DNA of 64,000 nt from Paragonimus westermani (Eukaryota > Platyhelminthes > Trematoda > Plagiorchiida > Troglotrematidae): contig QNGE01000929.1 of NCBI GenBank assembly GCA_008508345.1, positions 100,521 through 164,520 on the forward strand, given 5' to 3'. The position numbers and the translations under genes were made by a program. Numbering within the stretch: position 1 is the stretch's first letter; each line of letters opens with the position of its first letter. The notes beneath the pieces were generated by a model, which was given only the letters and a program-made list of their open reading frames with translations, made no database searches and was not told the DNA's origin. Positions 34,772 through 47,426 of this stretch are shown here, piece by piece.

Positions 34772-37700
34772 CTGAACTCAAAGAACATTGTGGTTCCAAA
34801 AGAGAAGTTGAGGAAGACATTTACGAGAAGAGAAAAAAGCAAACCAATGTTCAGACAGAGCAATAAAACTGCGGAGCTCTAATGAAAAATACCTTCTAGC
34901 CAAAAACGAAAATTTTGTTGAATGTGTGCTGTGTGAACAACCTGATACGTTTAAAAGCATATACACCACATGAAGTTTAAAACAGTTTGGAATCACCTGA
35001 GAACTGGAGAATCCCGGATTTTTCCTGACAATGAACCAGGCGTCTGACTATATGCGGGTTTAAATGAATGGTGATTAATTCAGCATTCGGTTTTTGGTGT
35101 GTAACTGATTAGTCAGACATTAATATTCTCATCACCAAAGACAGAAGGTGACTGTCTGGTATTCTTAGTGCATAGCCCAACCAGCTAAGTCTGTGTAAAC
35201 TAACGGAGAGCAAGGGAACTATGTTTGTACTCACTACCAAATACCTGATAGTCGTTGTTTATTCGCTGACGCCACTCGAAGCAAGCAAATGGCCGCGGAC
35301 ATCGAAGAGCATATCCAATCCGCTTTTGACTGCCGAAGAAGTGCTCAGTAAACGGTAACTAAGTAAATTCTATTCGAAGATGAAAACAGGTGTAACTTTT
35401 CCGAAGACTCACCTATTGTTGGCAATCTTCCCGAAGGGTGTATAATAAATAATCGATACCACTCCGTGAAATCTCTATGTCAGCGATCTTTGGATGTTAA
35501 GACAACGGTTACAGACGAAACATCTCTATGCATACTAATACAACATCCGAGCACGACAATCGATGACTTACTCAAAAGGCGGTTTCATGCATGTCATTCA
35601 CACTGTGTTACATGAACTGAGTTACGTTAAACACCACAGTTTAGTTAATGAACTGGATATCAAAAAGTGTGGAAAGATATACCAGCAGACGGTGTATTGC
35701 ATGGTGCCCGTTCGTTGACTGGACTGGCAAGATAAAACAAGGCTGAAAATTTTTAATTGACCACCACCCGCACGTGGTCGCAGCCGTAGGGTAACATCCA
35801 TCTGGATCTCCTTTCTCCACACTGCCTACCCCTGTTCGGTGAGTAATGTGACTGATAATACAATCATGTCCAGATGACGGTCTTTTCAGCCGTCACCTTG
35901 AATCTGAGCACTTTTACTTAAGCTTGACGGCCGAAAACGTTCCCGAGGTCGACCATTTCGAATGTATATGACAATCTGTACTAAATCCATGTGTATCTAT
36001 CGGTACGCAATGAATGGTACTTATGTACTTCCCATGAAAGAAACGTTACCGAACTATTGTGCGATCATTATCAGTCTGACTTGACCGCCGTTTGTTATGT
36101 TCCAGTGATACCCAGGTGGCCACTGAAATAAAGGCATAGCGGAGTCTACACTTAGCATTCGGACAAAGTTTGGGCTATTCTAATTTCAGTGCCTGCATTA
36201 ACCTTCTTAAGACTTCCTGACTACTGTCATATTTTCAGGTATGTGCCCACCGATGTCTGCGTGCAATCGCTCGTATCGGGTGATATCAGTGAGTACGTAA
36301 CGAAGAGGTTAGGAATCGGGAATTTGGCGGTGACTGTCAAATGATTTCTTTCGTTTACTCCGTACCATTGCGCAGACCTAGACGATTAGGTTGTGTGTTC
36401 AGAATGCCAACTGATCGTCTGCAACAGTAAGCAATGTTCGCCGACGCTGCCACCGACTGGCGCTAGGAGCGAGGTGAACAGATGATAACTGTTGTGGATA
36501 AGGGAAATTGTTCACCAAAGTGTTGGCCATTGTAGATTGCGTTCGCCTCCCAGGATGGGGTCCACGCGAACTGCAGAGTCGATGGCTGGAGGATGTAGGT
36601 GAGATGACTCCTAACCGAGTTCAGTGGCATGAATGTTGCTGTTGTTGTTGTTTGGCTCAATTACCTGTAAAGTGCGTACACTCAATGACGTGGGACAGTG
36701 AAAGCCCAAAAGAAGCTATCTTGCTGATGATTCATTGCTTTCACTGACAGCTCTGTTGTTTGACTGTAACATACACGCACCTGAATTTTGAATGTATGAA
36801 TGTACACATAGCTACTTTCTATTAGTTAAGTCCCCTCTCGCACCCTTCTTTCTTTCTTTCTTCTCCCTACCTGAACATGGTTTGTTTTCTTTCTTCTTCT
36901 TCGTGATTGTGTGACAGTTGAGCATCAGTGTGAACCACTGGTGTATTGCTGTCTAAGATGATGATGATGATGATGATCAGCGCACGTAAACTGCGACTGT
37001 AGTGCCTATGAATGATTCCATTTAAAAATGGAGTTTCACATTGTTCTATATATCCTGCCTCCGGTAATCGAGTCTTTATGTTTGACGTGCACCTAATGTT
37101 CTACTCTACCGTGATCTGCGTTAAAGACAGTAGTATGTTTTCCATAATTAGGTTTTAGAGGACAGACACGTCTATCTCGATTATCTAGTTTCCAACACTT
37201 TGACGGTCCTTCTGACGTCGAATTGACTGAGAACGTCAGGTTGTGAGACAAAAGATTGCGCATGGTGTTCACTGAGATTGTTAGCTTCAGATTGCTCGAG
37301 AAGTCCCCTGCTTCACTCCTTATAGATGGATATTCATGGCATCAGGTGTCACGTCAGATTTCTATTCGACGGGCTGCACACCTAAGCCAATGGTTTAAAT
37401 AACTTGGCCCGTTGCTATTTGTAACATCAAGCGCCAGGTCTCATGTCTCATGTGATGGATGAGGAGCTTGCACTTAAGCTGCAAGCGTTTAACCGCCGGA
37501 TGAGAGGATATCTATGCGTAAGTGTATGGAAATTGTAGTTGTTGCGGGTCGATGATCATTTATCTACATATATAATGAGGGATGCTGTTCAACTCTACAC
37601 CGTACTTTCGTGATGAAGCTTGATAGACTACATGAAAAAACTGGGACACACAAGGAAAATATTCCTCTTGTAACACCTCACTGACTTTTCACGTGAAGGC

Positions 37701-37925
37701 GGTGTAAGACCGAGGGTTGAATGAATGTGCACCTCCACCGTAATGCCTGACGAACACACCTGAGTTTACCAGTTGGCGGGTGGTAGATGTGAGTAGCTAG
37801 TGGACGGTAAACAGTGAAAATTAAGCTTTAGACAATTCAGGTTCGACAGCTCGTAAAATCGCGCATTTCAATGCACCTGAGAAAAATCTTCCTGATAACC
37901 TCGTGTGTTGTGCTTTGGGACATAC
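34772..37925. other. Intron between exons 10 and 11
   Basis: About 3.2 kb. Holds the RTE 3' end at 36240-36980. Nothing else recognised. Confidence 0.6.
36240..36980 (+). mobile_element. RTE retrotransposon, 3' end of ORF plus tail
   Basis: A 5'-truncated copy. It begins with HRCLRAIARIG, VRNEEVRNREFG and LGCVFRMP, the conserved C-terminal block of the RTE ORF with stops, and goes on to GWGPRELQSRWLEDVGEM near 36555. It finishes with the untranslated tail (TTAAGTCCC block, pyrimidine run, GTATTGCTGTC) and a clean (GAT)n run at 36957-36976. It is the most complete 3' end in the window and serves to define the tail. Confidence 0.8.
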
Positions 37926-38193
37926 CGTAATGAATTTCGTAGCAATCTTCAGTTGATGAAGAATGTTGTGGCCACTGGATCACATCAAGTGCTTGCCATC
38001 CACTCGCTTCTGTGTGCAGCACACTAGAGAGTCGGTCCACGTTTACGGCAGACGATTGACAGCTGTCAGCTGCTTGTAAACAGGCGATCTGCTGTCTCGT
38101 CCCGATGGCCAGACGAACCCGGAGATGCCCGCGTTCGGCACCAGAGTAAGGATCTGTGACCGGTAGCCATGAATTGACCACGATTGCGGGTTG
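37926..38193 (-). CDS. C2CD3: C2CD3-like exon 10 (DPYSG motif, start of third C2 unit)
   Basis: Acceptor ACTAAAAG ends at 38194 (weak pyrimidine tract) and donor TACG|GTATGT follows 37926. The protein opens with VVNSWLPVTDPYSG and HLRVRLAIGTRQQI. Vertebrate C2CD3 has the same arrangement: 'V-V-DSYMPV-D-FSG', then 'G-LRV-LA-G-Q-I'. This is strong evidence for orthology. The rest is a Ser/His-rich spacer that ends with one base, which joins two bases of exon 11 to make Val. Confidence 0.85.
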
Positions 38194-38785
38194 CTTTTAG
38201 TAACAAATTGGCACAGTTGAAATGATAAAGTGAAGGATGATTGGTTCAGACCTTTTGATACTCCAAATTATGAGTAAGCACAGTAAACACATCTATCAGC
38301 AAACGAACAGTCCATTTCACTGTTGAATGACAAGTCTTTGATTATATATCGTCAATCTTAGTGCAGCCAAACGGTCAACTGCCACAGAAACTAGTGAAAT
38401 ATGCAGCCTAAGGTTGTAACCGGGCTACTGAAGTACCACAAAATCTACGTTTAGTCATTCTCTTATGGGTGCACGGTGATTACGAGTCAGCACCTGTTCT
38501 TAAAAATGACAGTGATGTCATGGCTTACGTAGACGTGCTTTGTGGTACAAGAATTCGGAGTGCCAATCGCTAGTTAAGGATGGTGTACTAGCACGCTTCT
38601 CGTTGGGGAAAATTGAAATCTAACAGTGATGCTAGGTTTGTGGGGGGAAAATGCGAAAATTTCGCAACAAGAGATGAACACTTAATGTTGCGTTAAGGGT
38701 CCACAGAGTTCTAACTAAGTGTGAAGCATTAAAAATGAATCATACAAACAAAGTTGTCGACAGTGAAGAATCTTCGGATACTTAC
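38194..38785. other. Intron between exons 9 and 10
   Basis: 592 bp with nothing recognised. Confidence 0.6.
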
Positions 38786-38986
38786 GGCACAAGTTAAAAG
38801 TGTGTTTAAAACTGCGGGAAGCTGCATCGATACACGCTGCTTCTGTGTATCCACTTGGGCAAACGTGTTGGCCACAACCGCTGTGCGCAGTTTGACCAGG
38901 CCAATAAGTCGATCCGGAGAACCGGCTGTGAATTTTGCCCACACCTCGATCACAGCAAACGATCGAGCCAAACGAATGAGTAGTGC
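38786..38986 (-). CDS. C2CD3: C2CD3-like exon 9 (C2 unit, LIGLVKL strand)
   Basis: Acceptor AAATCAG ends at 38987 and donor GCC|GTAAGT follows 38786; 67 codons in phase 0. It contains AVIEVWAKF, then SPDRLIGLVKLRT. This closely matches the vertebrate C2CD3 pattern, in which 'V-E-W-K' is followed by 'L-GLVKLPL'. This exon is one of the anchors for naming the gene. It joins in frame to exon 10, which begins with the conserved loop and 'D-SG' strand that follow this point in the family. Confidence 0.85.
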
Positions 38987-39764
38987 CTGATTTCGGGAAC
39001 AGATGAGGGAAAGCGTAATAGAGAGAAATGCCAAACAAAATGACACACCGTATGTGATCAAATATTAACATCCTTAGGTTAGGAATGTGACGAGTACCGT
39101 CCGAGCTGCCGTCAACATGAACAATCACAAATGACACGACAAAGAAAGGACAAAAAAAGTTAGCGAAAATCGCGATTTCCACTATCCGTTCTCACTTCAC
39201 GAACAGTTCAGTTCACGTTACTGAACCCGATTAACGACCATTTTACCTGACGTCTTCGATCAAAGTCCTTCTCCCTCTACACATATAGATATTTTCCAAG
39301 TTGACCATCACTCACATTTGATCGCAGCCTGCGCATTCAAATAGACTTTACAGTCAGCCTCTTTCGAAAAGAAGCACTAGACTCGAGTTTCGCTCTCATT
39401 CGAGCTCGTCAGTAGTGCATATCTTTGCCACTGCCGTGATTTGAACTCCGGCCATTCCAATCATGAGGTACCGGTAACATAGATATGTATGTACTTTCAA
39501 AACAAAGAACAAAGCCAATTCATATAAACCCTCGTAAGTGAACACAAACATTCAAAGCCGGACAGTTATTGTCATGCAAGCAATCAAACAAGTTACGAAT
39601 GACAGAAAGGTGTTAGCCTTGTGAGCCCCACTGCTATGATGTTCGACTAGGAAACAGAACAGTTTCTTCAAAAGGGTGAAAATCGCATTACGAAAATAAA
39701 AACCCGCCACTGTGAGCACGCCGGGTGTGATATATTTTACTTTTAACGGTAATCTGATCCTCAC
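38987..39764. other. Intron between exons 8 and 9
   Basis: 778 bp; a SINE-like copy (39297-39480) takes up about a quarter. Confidence 0.65.
39297..39480 (-). repeat. tRNA-derived SINE-like repeat, minus strand
   Basis: On the minus strand: GGAGTTCAAATCACGGCAGTG (B box), AAGATATGCACTA, GAGCTCGAATGAGAGCGAAA, CTAGTGCTTCTTTTCGAAAG, then AATGCGCAGGCTGCGATCAA and GTGAGTGATGGTCAACTTGG. The tail here is the longest of all copies and matches the fragment at 3985-4065. Confidence 0.65.
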
Positions 39765-40088
39765 CTTATTCAACAAACAAGGTGTCTGAAGCGCAAACTT
39801 GTAGGACGGGCACTTGCCGCCCAGCCAGCAGACAGCAGAGTTGAATCTACAGCCCGTCGACTGAACGCCAGGAGTGACTCCATCAGAACTGATATGACAC
39901 CAGGGTAGTCGAACAATCAGATAAGAATGTTGCACGCAGGAATCCAACTCGTGAGTATCGATTGTAGAACGTGTTAAAGAAGCTTGATTTATGACATCCG
40001 AAAGGCGTAACCCTCGACCCTCGGAGACGGAAAGTAAGGTTTCTAATGCAACTGCGACGGAAGACGATGGTGATTCTGGTGTGGTCAG
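39765..40088 (-). CDS. C2CD3: C2CD3-like exon 8 (start of second central C2 unit)
   Basis: Acceptor TTTTTCGTGCAG ends at 40089 and donor AAG|GTGAGG follows 39765; 108 codons, phase 0 at both ends. After a Ser-rich start it holds SYLIVRLPWCHI, then NSAVCWLGGKCPSYKFALQT. This follows the vertebrate C2CD3 order of a hydrophobic strand, a 'V-W-G-P-F-F' turn and a further strand. It reads directly into exon 9, which carries the most family-like strand of this unit. Confidence 0.8.
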
Positions 40089-40600
40089 CTGCACGAAAAA
40101 GTAACAGCAAGAAAGAGGAATTACACTTCAAATAAGCTAACAAGGCCTGTTTTTTTTTGCACCTGACTATCATGCCAAATAAAACACAGGAAGAAGGGAA
40201 ACATTCAGTCGGGTATGTCAAAAAACCGGTTAGGTTGAGGGAAATGTGCTTATTAGTAGCGATACAAACACTTTTTGAAATCATGAAAAGGATTTGCCGT
40301 AGGAGTGGAGAGGTTGTGTTCGTAGAAGCGCTCAGATAAGAAGATCAGAGTGATGCAATCGGACAACAACGGTCTTGGCCATTTTCAACTGAATTACCAG
40401 AAATCAATAGGTGGTCTGAAAGATATTTCCTAAAAACAGAATGGCTGAAGTCAGTTAAATTAGGAAAAACAGCGCTTCACTTCGTTGCCACCATATTAGC
40501 CGATATAACCTGCTCAGCAACCCAATTATGTGTGTACTTCCGTTCCACCCCTGTCCTGACTCAAAGAAAGCTTTCATGATTTACCTACTGATCTACATAC
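40089..40600. other. Intron between exons 7 and 8
   Basis: About 0.5 kb with nothing recognised. If exon 7 is false this is part of one longer intron. Confidence 0.4.
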
Positions 40601-40715
40601 TGGACTGCTTGCTAGTGCTGGGAATCCCACATTGGTTGTTCTACAGCGCGATTGTCTGGCAGTACGTGAACGCCATTCTATAACAATGATGACTTGAAGA
40701 AGACATTTTCGAGTG
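40601..40715 (-). CDS. C2CD3: C2CD3-like exon 7 (tentative linker exon)
   Basis: A candidate 115-base exon needed to bring exon 6 (two bases left over) into register with exon 8 (phase 0). The acceptor CAACAG at 40716 has a poor pyrimidine tract; the donor CCA|GTATGT is the same type as that of exon 10. It would encode a basic stretch including VIEWRSRTARQSRC. No domain is visible, and the only support is an open frame, signals and phase. An alternative donor (GTAG|GTAAAT) lies 16 bases further on but breaks the phase. A transcript read across 47119 to 40088 would settle it. Confidence 0.35.
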
Positions 40716-41509
40716 CTGTTGCTCACTTGACAGATCACAATTATTTCCTTAGTGAGAATAAAGTTATTTGAAAATAGCACGCTGAGTAGCCGAAGGCCGA
40801 GCACAGCTGATAAGAAGTAGAATACGGAATGCCATCTGAGTTAATAGTATTCTATCATACAGACCACACGTTTACACTCTGGATACAATACAGTGTCAAG
40901 GGTTCTACACGGCCAGTTTTCAGAGAGATAGGCATCCTCTCAAGTTCTTGTGTGGAAGTGTGTCTAATTACCAGCCTCCCATTTTTTTGGACCAAGCATA
41001 CTGATCACTCATACGAGCTACTCATCTTAGGGTCTAACCTTTTAATCCTTCTAACACAAAATACAGATGTTCGTGAACAACAGCCATACCGACAAATTCA
41101 CCCAAATGGATGGATAACTTCAATTGCTCAAAATGTAGTGAGTTCACTATAGGGTACTTATGCTTCAGCTCACCGTATGACCTAACAAGGCATAATCAAT
41201 CGGTTCCTTGGAACCTGACGACTATACAAAACCCTGCTCTCAAAACGTTTGCCCCAGTGTTGGTGTTGATGAGTGCACGGCCGAAATCTACGAATTCATA
41301 TCAACTGAAACGTCATCATCCTAACAGGAAGCATCGCAAAATTTAACAAGTTGAACGCCAGTCAAATGTGATTACATTCCTATTCACGCGTAGTATACTC
41401 CAGTTTCGTTTGTCGATTAGAGCCCATAGGTAAGGCACATCAACATTCGGGCAGAGATTTCAAGTCCAACCTTCGTGAATGTTGAGAACATAGTGAAAAT
41501 ATTTCCGAA

Positions 41510-41860
41510 AGTTTCGTGCCTAAAGCTGGTATTAACGGAATCTGCCAAACGGACGATACAAGGTCCACTGTTAACAGGAATCCAATCTACCAGTGCGGCT
41601 ACGGCCGTCGTGCTGAGGACTATAACTACTACAGCCTGATCAGTAACGGTGGTCGTGGAATCACCCTAAGTGTGCAACCAGTATCGGGCAGACAATGTGG
41701 GTGTTGTTAGTTCCACACGTTGATTACTGCCTCGGATTCTTGTTTCCGAAATGCAGCAAATATCGACATTCAACAAGTTTAACGTTCTCGCGAAACCGGC
41801 CAGAGTGCGAACACTCAAAACACTTATATTGATTCGCATTCTATGTCTAAGCAATGACGA
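41510..41860 (-). mobile_element. RTE endonuclease fragment
   Basis: On the minus strand it reads LNLLNVDICCISETRIRGS, then after a break VDWIPVNSGPCIVRLADSV. Both blocks align with the endonuclease of copy 1 (ELDVCCMSETRVYD and LDWIPLNSRLCAVRLSTSV). The sequence is decayed by at least one stop and a small deletion. Confidence 0.7.
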
Positions 41861-42269
41861 GGGAGGTCTGAGGCTGAAGTGTAAGAGATGGGGCTTACCG
41901 ATACAGTGTTGTGCGACCTATCGAGTAATTAACAGAAATGAGGGCTGGGAGGGACCTGAGGGATAAGTTTGGTAGGACAGTTGGGGAGGCGTCGGCAGTA
42001 GCGTTTTTGCCTATTCACCATGCTGTATGCAACAGATAGGGCAATTCGGTTCACACTACGAGACAGCATTTAGCTACATTCCTCATTCTCATTTCCAGTC
42101 TGACGTTTAAACTCGGGGGTGAGTGGGGAGGTAGCTTGCACTTATACGTAACACTAGTTTATCCAGAACGATAAAGGAATATACCGACCAAGCGCAGTGA
42201 ACGATTCCTGTCCGAACGATCAATAAGTCAATCACGAAGGGTGCACTCAACGGTTGATGACCATTTTGG

Positions 42270-42345
42270 ACGCAGCCCGCGCAAGAGTGGGTCCACGCAA
42301 ACTCACTTGTATGTGCGTCGATGGCCTCGCACGTTATGATACGTG
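42270..42345 (+). mobile_element. Possible RTE ORF 3' end fragment
   Basis: GTGGGTCCACGCAAACTCAC resembles the GWGPRE-coding block at 36555, with a short similar stretch after it. The match is brief and uncertain. Confidence 0.3.
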
Positions 42346-45300
42346 AATTGCAACAGAAACCGAAAGGAGCAGAATGTCCGTATCCAAGTATGACAGCGCT
42401 TCCTTATAATCCTAATTTCGGTGTCTATTACGTAGACAACATGGCAAGCGGGGCTCACAGTTTTTTTATATCTGTGAACTGATCATGAAAATCCACACAA
42501 GCTCACCGTAAACATCATGGTGTACATCAGTATTGGTACAGAAATGGGTGTGCTCGAATCGAGAAAAGGTTGCGCTCGTACGCTACTGTAATGCAAACAG
42601 TCACGAACGCTAAAAATGGGAGTCAAAATCGGTTGCCGTTTTTCATCACGGAAGGCGAGCAACAATCGAGGAATGCATTGTAATGGACATAACTGTGGAA
42701 CAGATCCTTACAAATTAATTGCAAATTCAGAGATTTCCACAAACCTTAGCGATGTTCCCAACAATGTGCCGTCTGGTTTGACTGTTCAATGTGGGCGGTG
42801 GTAGTACCGGGTGGATCTGGTCAAGTCGACCTGAATTCAAAACGAGAGTAGTAATATAGATCATCAACAATAGCAGAGAATCCACAGTTTCAAAATTTGG
42901 AACCGGCAAAGTAAACTTTCAGGTCGGGTTAGATCATACAGTCAACACACTATGATTTGATTCGACCGATGCACAGTTTCGCTGCTTATCGCTTTTGCAC
43001 TCGTATCGAGATCAATGCGATTGAAGACTTACTTGATGTTCAACAAACGTCAGTTTGCAGGTTATTACATAAAACTGTCCCAATGCCGCATCCTGTGTTA
43101 AGTGTCAACAAAACGTTCCGGGTGAACGGAGCTTGAATCCGCCATAGTGTGATTGACAGTTAGCGCCGAAATAATTCGGAGGGAGTTAGGCAACCAACAG
43201 ATTGCTAGCTATTCTAGCGCAAAATTATGTTACGCTAACAATATGATCTTTAAAGTCAGGTACGTACACGAAATAGTAGCCAAACAGATAAACGATTGAC
43301 TGTGCATAGGAAAAATAATGAAGTCTGTCGAATCACTGATCGTCGTTCAGTTCTAGGGGTGTGAGTAACGCGTCTCAATGTTTGAAGACAAATGCATAAA
43401 GAAGTCAAAGAGGCTATTAGGTAAAGTGGTGAACTGTTATAGATGAGAAGGTAATTGAGATTTCGTGCATTCATCAGTAGGATGCAGTCGGCCGATACAC
43501 GTTGAATTCATATCGGTTTAATAAACGTGAACGACGTGCTAAACAAGTCAACAATCAATTCAGGGCAAACAAAATTGTTCTACTGATTTCTATGATTATG
43601 GTCACAGAAGCAGCTAATGCATTTGTGTTCACAGTCTGATAGACGACGCGAGTTATTTGTGAGACCATCTGTGACCGGAATCAACCAGATGTTTCGTGAT
43701 GGTGCTCTCCGCAGTTTCAAGTTTGGCAACTGCAAGTCGTTTCAGAATATGGTTTAAGATTTGAGAACTCACCGTAAGGCACTGTTAAGCGGAAGGATAA
43801 ACTTGATGAGCTCCTGGTACTTTTCGGTTTACGGGTCGATAAGTCATAAGTCTTTGAATGCCTTCGTAAACAATACCAAAGCACAACACACTTTTGGCTA
43901 GGCAGGATGTGATCCAGGTGACAGGGTGAAATGTGGCTTATCGTTTGAGAAGTGTGTCATGTGTTGGCAGGAAATAGACATAGGAGAAGAAAAGTATGAT
44001 TGTTTACTTGAAAACTGGTAAGTTTGTGTGTATGAGCAACATACAGTATCGAATCTCGGGATGGATGAAAAGAGAACTTGACCCATTTCGACGATATTTA
44101 GTAAGAGAATTGTAGCAGAGTTGCCACCGGTGCAAGATCAGGTAAATGCTACCGAAACTAAGTACAATGGAATATAAAAACCAGAGGTGCGACGTGGAAC
44201 AAATGAACATAAGACAAATCACAGATGAATAGCAGAATGCCAAAAGGTTGTGTAATGTAAACCGCCCGTGTTGTCTCGCATTAATTATGGGTAGTCAAAA
44301 AGCAAGTCAGATGATCCGAGAGACTGCAGAGCTCGGATGAACTTGGTTAACTGGCGTGCGTAAGATGCATCGTTGATAGTTCCGTGCACTTGAAATCCAG
44401 CTGAACCATTTTAAACTGGCCATTCAAACAGTAATGGCCAGGATCAGAAATGCGAGGTAAGAAAATAGCTGAATTTAGACCAAAGCGTTTGACGTACTAT
44501 GATAATCTTCGATGGTTTCCAAATTCTAACATTCCCGTCAAGTGGGAGATGTTTTCCTGATCTGCCTTAACGAATGGATGTATCTTGAATTTGAAACCCG
44601 TGCACCTCATTAACTGGAAAGTTGGTGTACCAGCGTGGAAAATGTGGAGTAAATTCGATGGTATGTAGTACACTTTCTACTAGCTCGGTTACTATGAGCC
44701 ACAGTCTTTCTGACTGAGGTAACACAACAACCTAATTAATAACTGTGTTAAAACATTCTGGTAACTGTTTTGCATCCAACATGGAGCTTTTGTGGACACT
44801 GGGCTTCTTACACGACAGTTGCAAGGATACATTAAAGACGTTCTCACGTTCATTCCTCCAAAGTCTGCATTGCAAACTGACAAATAAATAATTTGAAAAG
44901 TTATTCTTTCAGGAACGTTTTCTATCGGGCTCTGATTTATCAAGGATGCGGATGACAGAGAGAAAAGAGCAAGAGCACAATACAGATAGTCTCTCAACAG
45001 AAAACGATACAACTCAAAATGTTCAAATAAGCTGCGCGTGTTCAAATGTGATTGAACTAAATTCGAAGCCGCTACAACTGGTCACTCGGCATAACGGTAT
45101 GCGCCAAACAACTGGTTTCCAATGTCACAACAAAAGTTAACTGTTGAAACACAAAGCACCTCTGCTAACAAAAATAGGAACGCATCAAGTATTGCAAATG
45201 TGCAAACGGACCTACATATAGCACGCAAGACAATGCAATCTAAGCCAACCGATCAATTGGCAGATGCCCGCCTGTGGTTCAATTGACGGAGATGACAGGC

Positions 45301-45514
45301 TGGTCGGAGGCGACTGAGGATGACTCCCATGACTTGATTTTGGCCCTCTTGGCATAATCAAGAATAAGGCAAGTGATGTGAATGGTAGTGCTGGTCGTTC
45401 CGTAGAAGCTAGTACCAGATGTACCGATTGGCGGACAATATGGATGGAGACTAACTGACCAGGGCGCTCAACTCGCTGTGGAATAAAGTAGGGGTAGTTA
45501 GATAATAAGCAGTT

Positions 45515-45680
45515 TTGCATAAGGCCTCTCGCATCGGATGGAATCAGCGCGTAAGCAACGAGAATGTGAGAAAGCGAGTAATTCCCGGTGAACTCCAAGC
45601 GAGTTCCTTTGTTCAATCTTTGAGTTTGCGCTTGCACTGCATTGAAGATGCACAGCTTGCTGATCCCGTATCCGACTGAT
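45515..45680 (+). mobile_element. RTE ORF C-terminal fragment
   Basis: On the plus strand it reads SRIGWNQRVSNENVRKRV, almost the same as the block at 14036 (ARIGWHQRVSNKEVRKRV). A more diverged stretch follows, matching the region that precedes the FRMP motif in the 36.2-kb copy. Confidence 0.65.
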
Positions 45681-47118
45681 ACACGGACCGAGGAGAGCAC
45701 GTAATAATCCGGCGCAGAGAACCGAAGTCAACCAATAATCAGCTAGCTAGTGAAGATTCGGTTGATCTTCTCGTTCAGTGTTAGTACAAGACAAGAATAC
45801 GACTAATAACAGTAGTGCCTAAATTCGATTCCAGCTAGAACATGTGACTGGCAACAACACCATGATCTAGCCTTGCTGATGAGCGATTTGCCCTAAGCAG
45901 AAGCACTTCTGATTGAACTGGACAGAAAAAACACAGCTGCCGGGCAAACCAAGCAACAGCAAGTGCAAAAAGATGCCGTCAAGAACACATTTTAGTGTAG
46001 CAAAAAAACAGTAATTGGCAGACCAGAGAACGTCACATCATCTCTGTCTTCAAAGACAGTCTCGGATGTTGTACAATCAGGAAAGTCAGTTCTGCACTTT
46101 CCTACGACTGCTACGATGTACTTGTAAACGTCGTCCACAAGCGCAACCGATATTGAAGAGTATATCAGTTTTGGTATGGAGAGTGTCTTCGAACAGCGGG
46201 AACACTCACAGGTAAGAAGATAAGTCAGTGGGACAGTGTGACTTTATGCCCATTCCCTGTGAAAGTCGACTGGCGCTCATGAAGTATATCAACACCAGAT
46301 ATCCGTTTCCAAAGGCTTGCCAACCAGACGAAGTGTGTAAATGATGGGACCTTACGAAAAACAGAGTTCGAGTAGCCGAAGCAGCTGAAGCATTTTCGGG
46401 TTTGCCAACTCGACGTAGGGAACTAGCAGTCGAAGAGTTCTATCGAGACTAATGTAGGCGAAAGCGAATATCTTTGAGGATACAAGCATTCGGCTTTTAA
46501 TCGTATTCCGTACGTAGTGAATCGCATTCTTAAAGTTCAGACAATCCCACCCCTGTGTAATGCCCTCGCGTTGGTGCTTCCTTTCATGCCATTCGTAATC
46601 ACGTTTGCCACTGAAGTAACCGCTCTCATTCCATCAAAGAGAGTCGCTTAAACTGGCTACACGCATGACCGACTTTGTAACAGCCGACTGATAGAAGAAA
46701 CTCACAACTGTGGTCCATTGTTTCTAAAATGTTTGTACAGGTTTTGAAAAGCGCATTAATATGCACTATCAAACATCGCTTTTTGCAGTGCTGGCTAGAG
46801 GGGAACATGAAGCAAACAGAACCACATAGGATGGAAGAAGAAAGATCCGCATTTCAATTTCTTGGCCTCTTGGAAGGAAAATATACTGTCGGAATGCATT
46901 GTGCTAAATGGTACAGATCGTTTGAGGAATCTTCGTAGTCATTACATGAAAAACCAGGTAGTTATGGCCATCAGATTCATTTCAAAGATATCCACCCTTC
47001 TAAGTGAGAATGTTTTTGGTCATGCATCAATATTACAAATGGGTTATGAATATGGGTTTCAATTTCCAAATTGAATTTAGTATCCACAAAAAAGTGTCAG
47101 TTTATGAGATCGACACAC

Positions 47119-47426
47119 GGTATTTGATAGGTAGCGGGGTGGACGATTAGCAAATCACTGTCACCGTTACGAAACACAGTACTACGGTCGTGTACAAACG
47201 TACGGCTATCCGTTGGAGAGTCAGACATCCATAAAGGTTCCAACTTCAACTCTATACGAGCATACAGCACTGGACTAGCACCGGGTTCACGTTCCAGATT
47301 GGAGATCTCCGTACCGGATGAGAGCAAAGGGACAAACATTCGTACCAAGTTATTGGACCGCCAATGCTTTTTGGCTAAGACAGCAGTGCGAACGTCTTCT
47401 AAGGCCAATTGGTTTAGACATATGAG
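47119..47426 (-). CDS. C2CD3: C2CD3-like exon 6 (end of first central C2 unit)
   Basis: Acceptor ACATTCCAG ends at 47427. The best donor is ATACC|GTGTGT after 47119, which is less standard than the others. The start LICLNQLALEDVRTAVLAK continues the C2 strand begun in exon 5 and matches the family layout, in which a strand and helix are followed by a final strand, here LYARIELKLEPL. It begins in phase 0, as required by exon 5, and ends with two bases. The donor choice sets the phase for tentative exon 7. Confidence 0.65.

Larger units (their letters stand above)
40716..47118. other. Intron between exons 6 and 7
   Basis: About 6.4 kb. Holds three RTE fragments (41510-41860 minus, 42270-42345 plus, 45515-45680 plus). 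42.4-45.4 kb shows no recognisable element. Confidence 0.55.

Noticed and set aside
45212..45731. Two long minus-strand frames, one of which would fit the phase after exon 6.
   Set aside because: The plus strand of the same bases reads SRIGWNQRVSNENVRKRV, a clear RTE C-terminal block, so the minus frames are antisense shadows of a retroelement.
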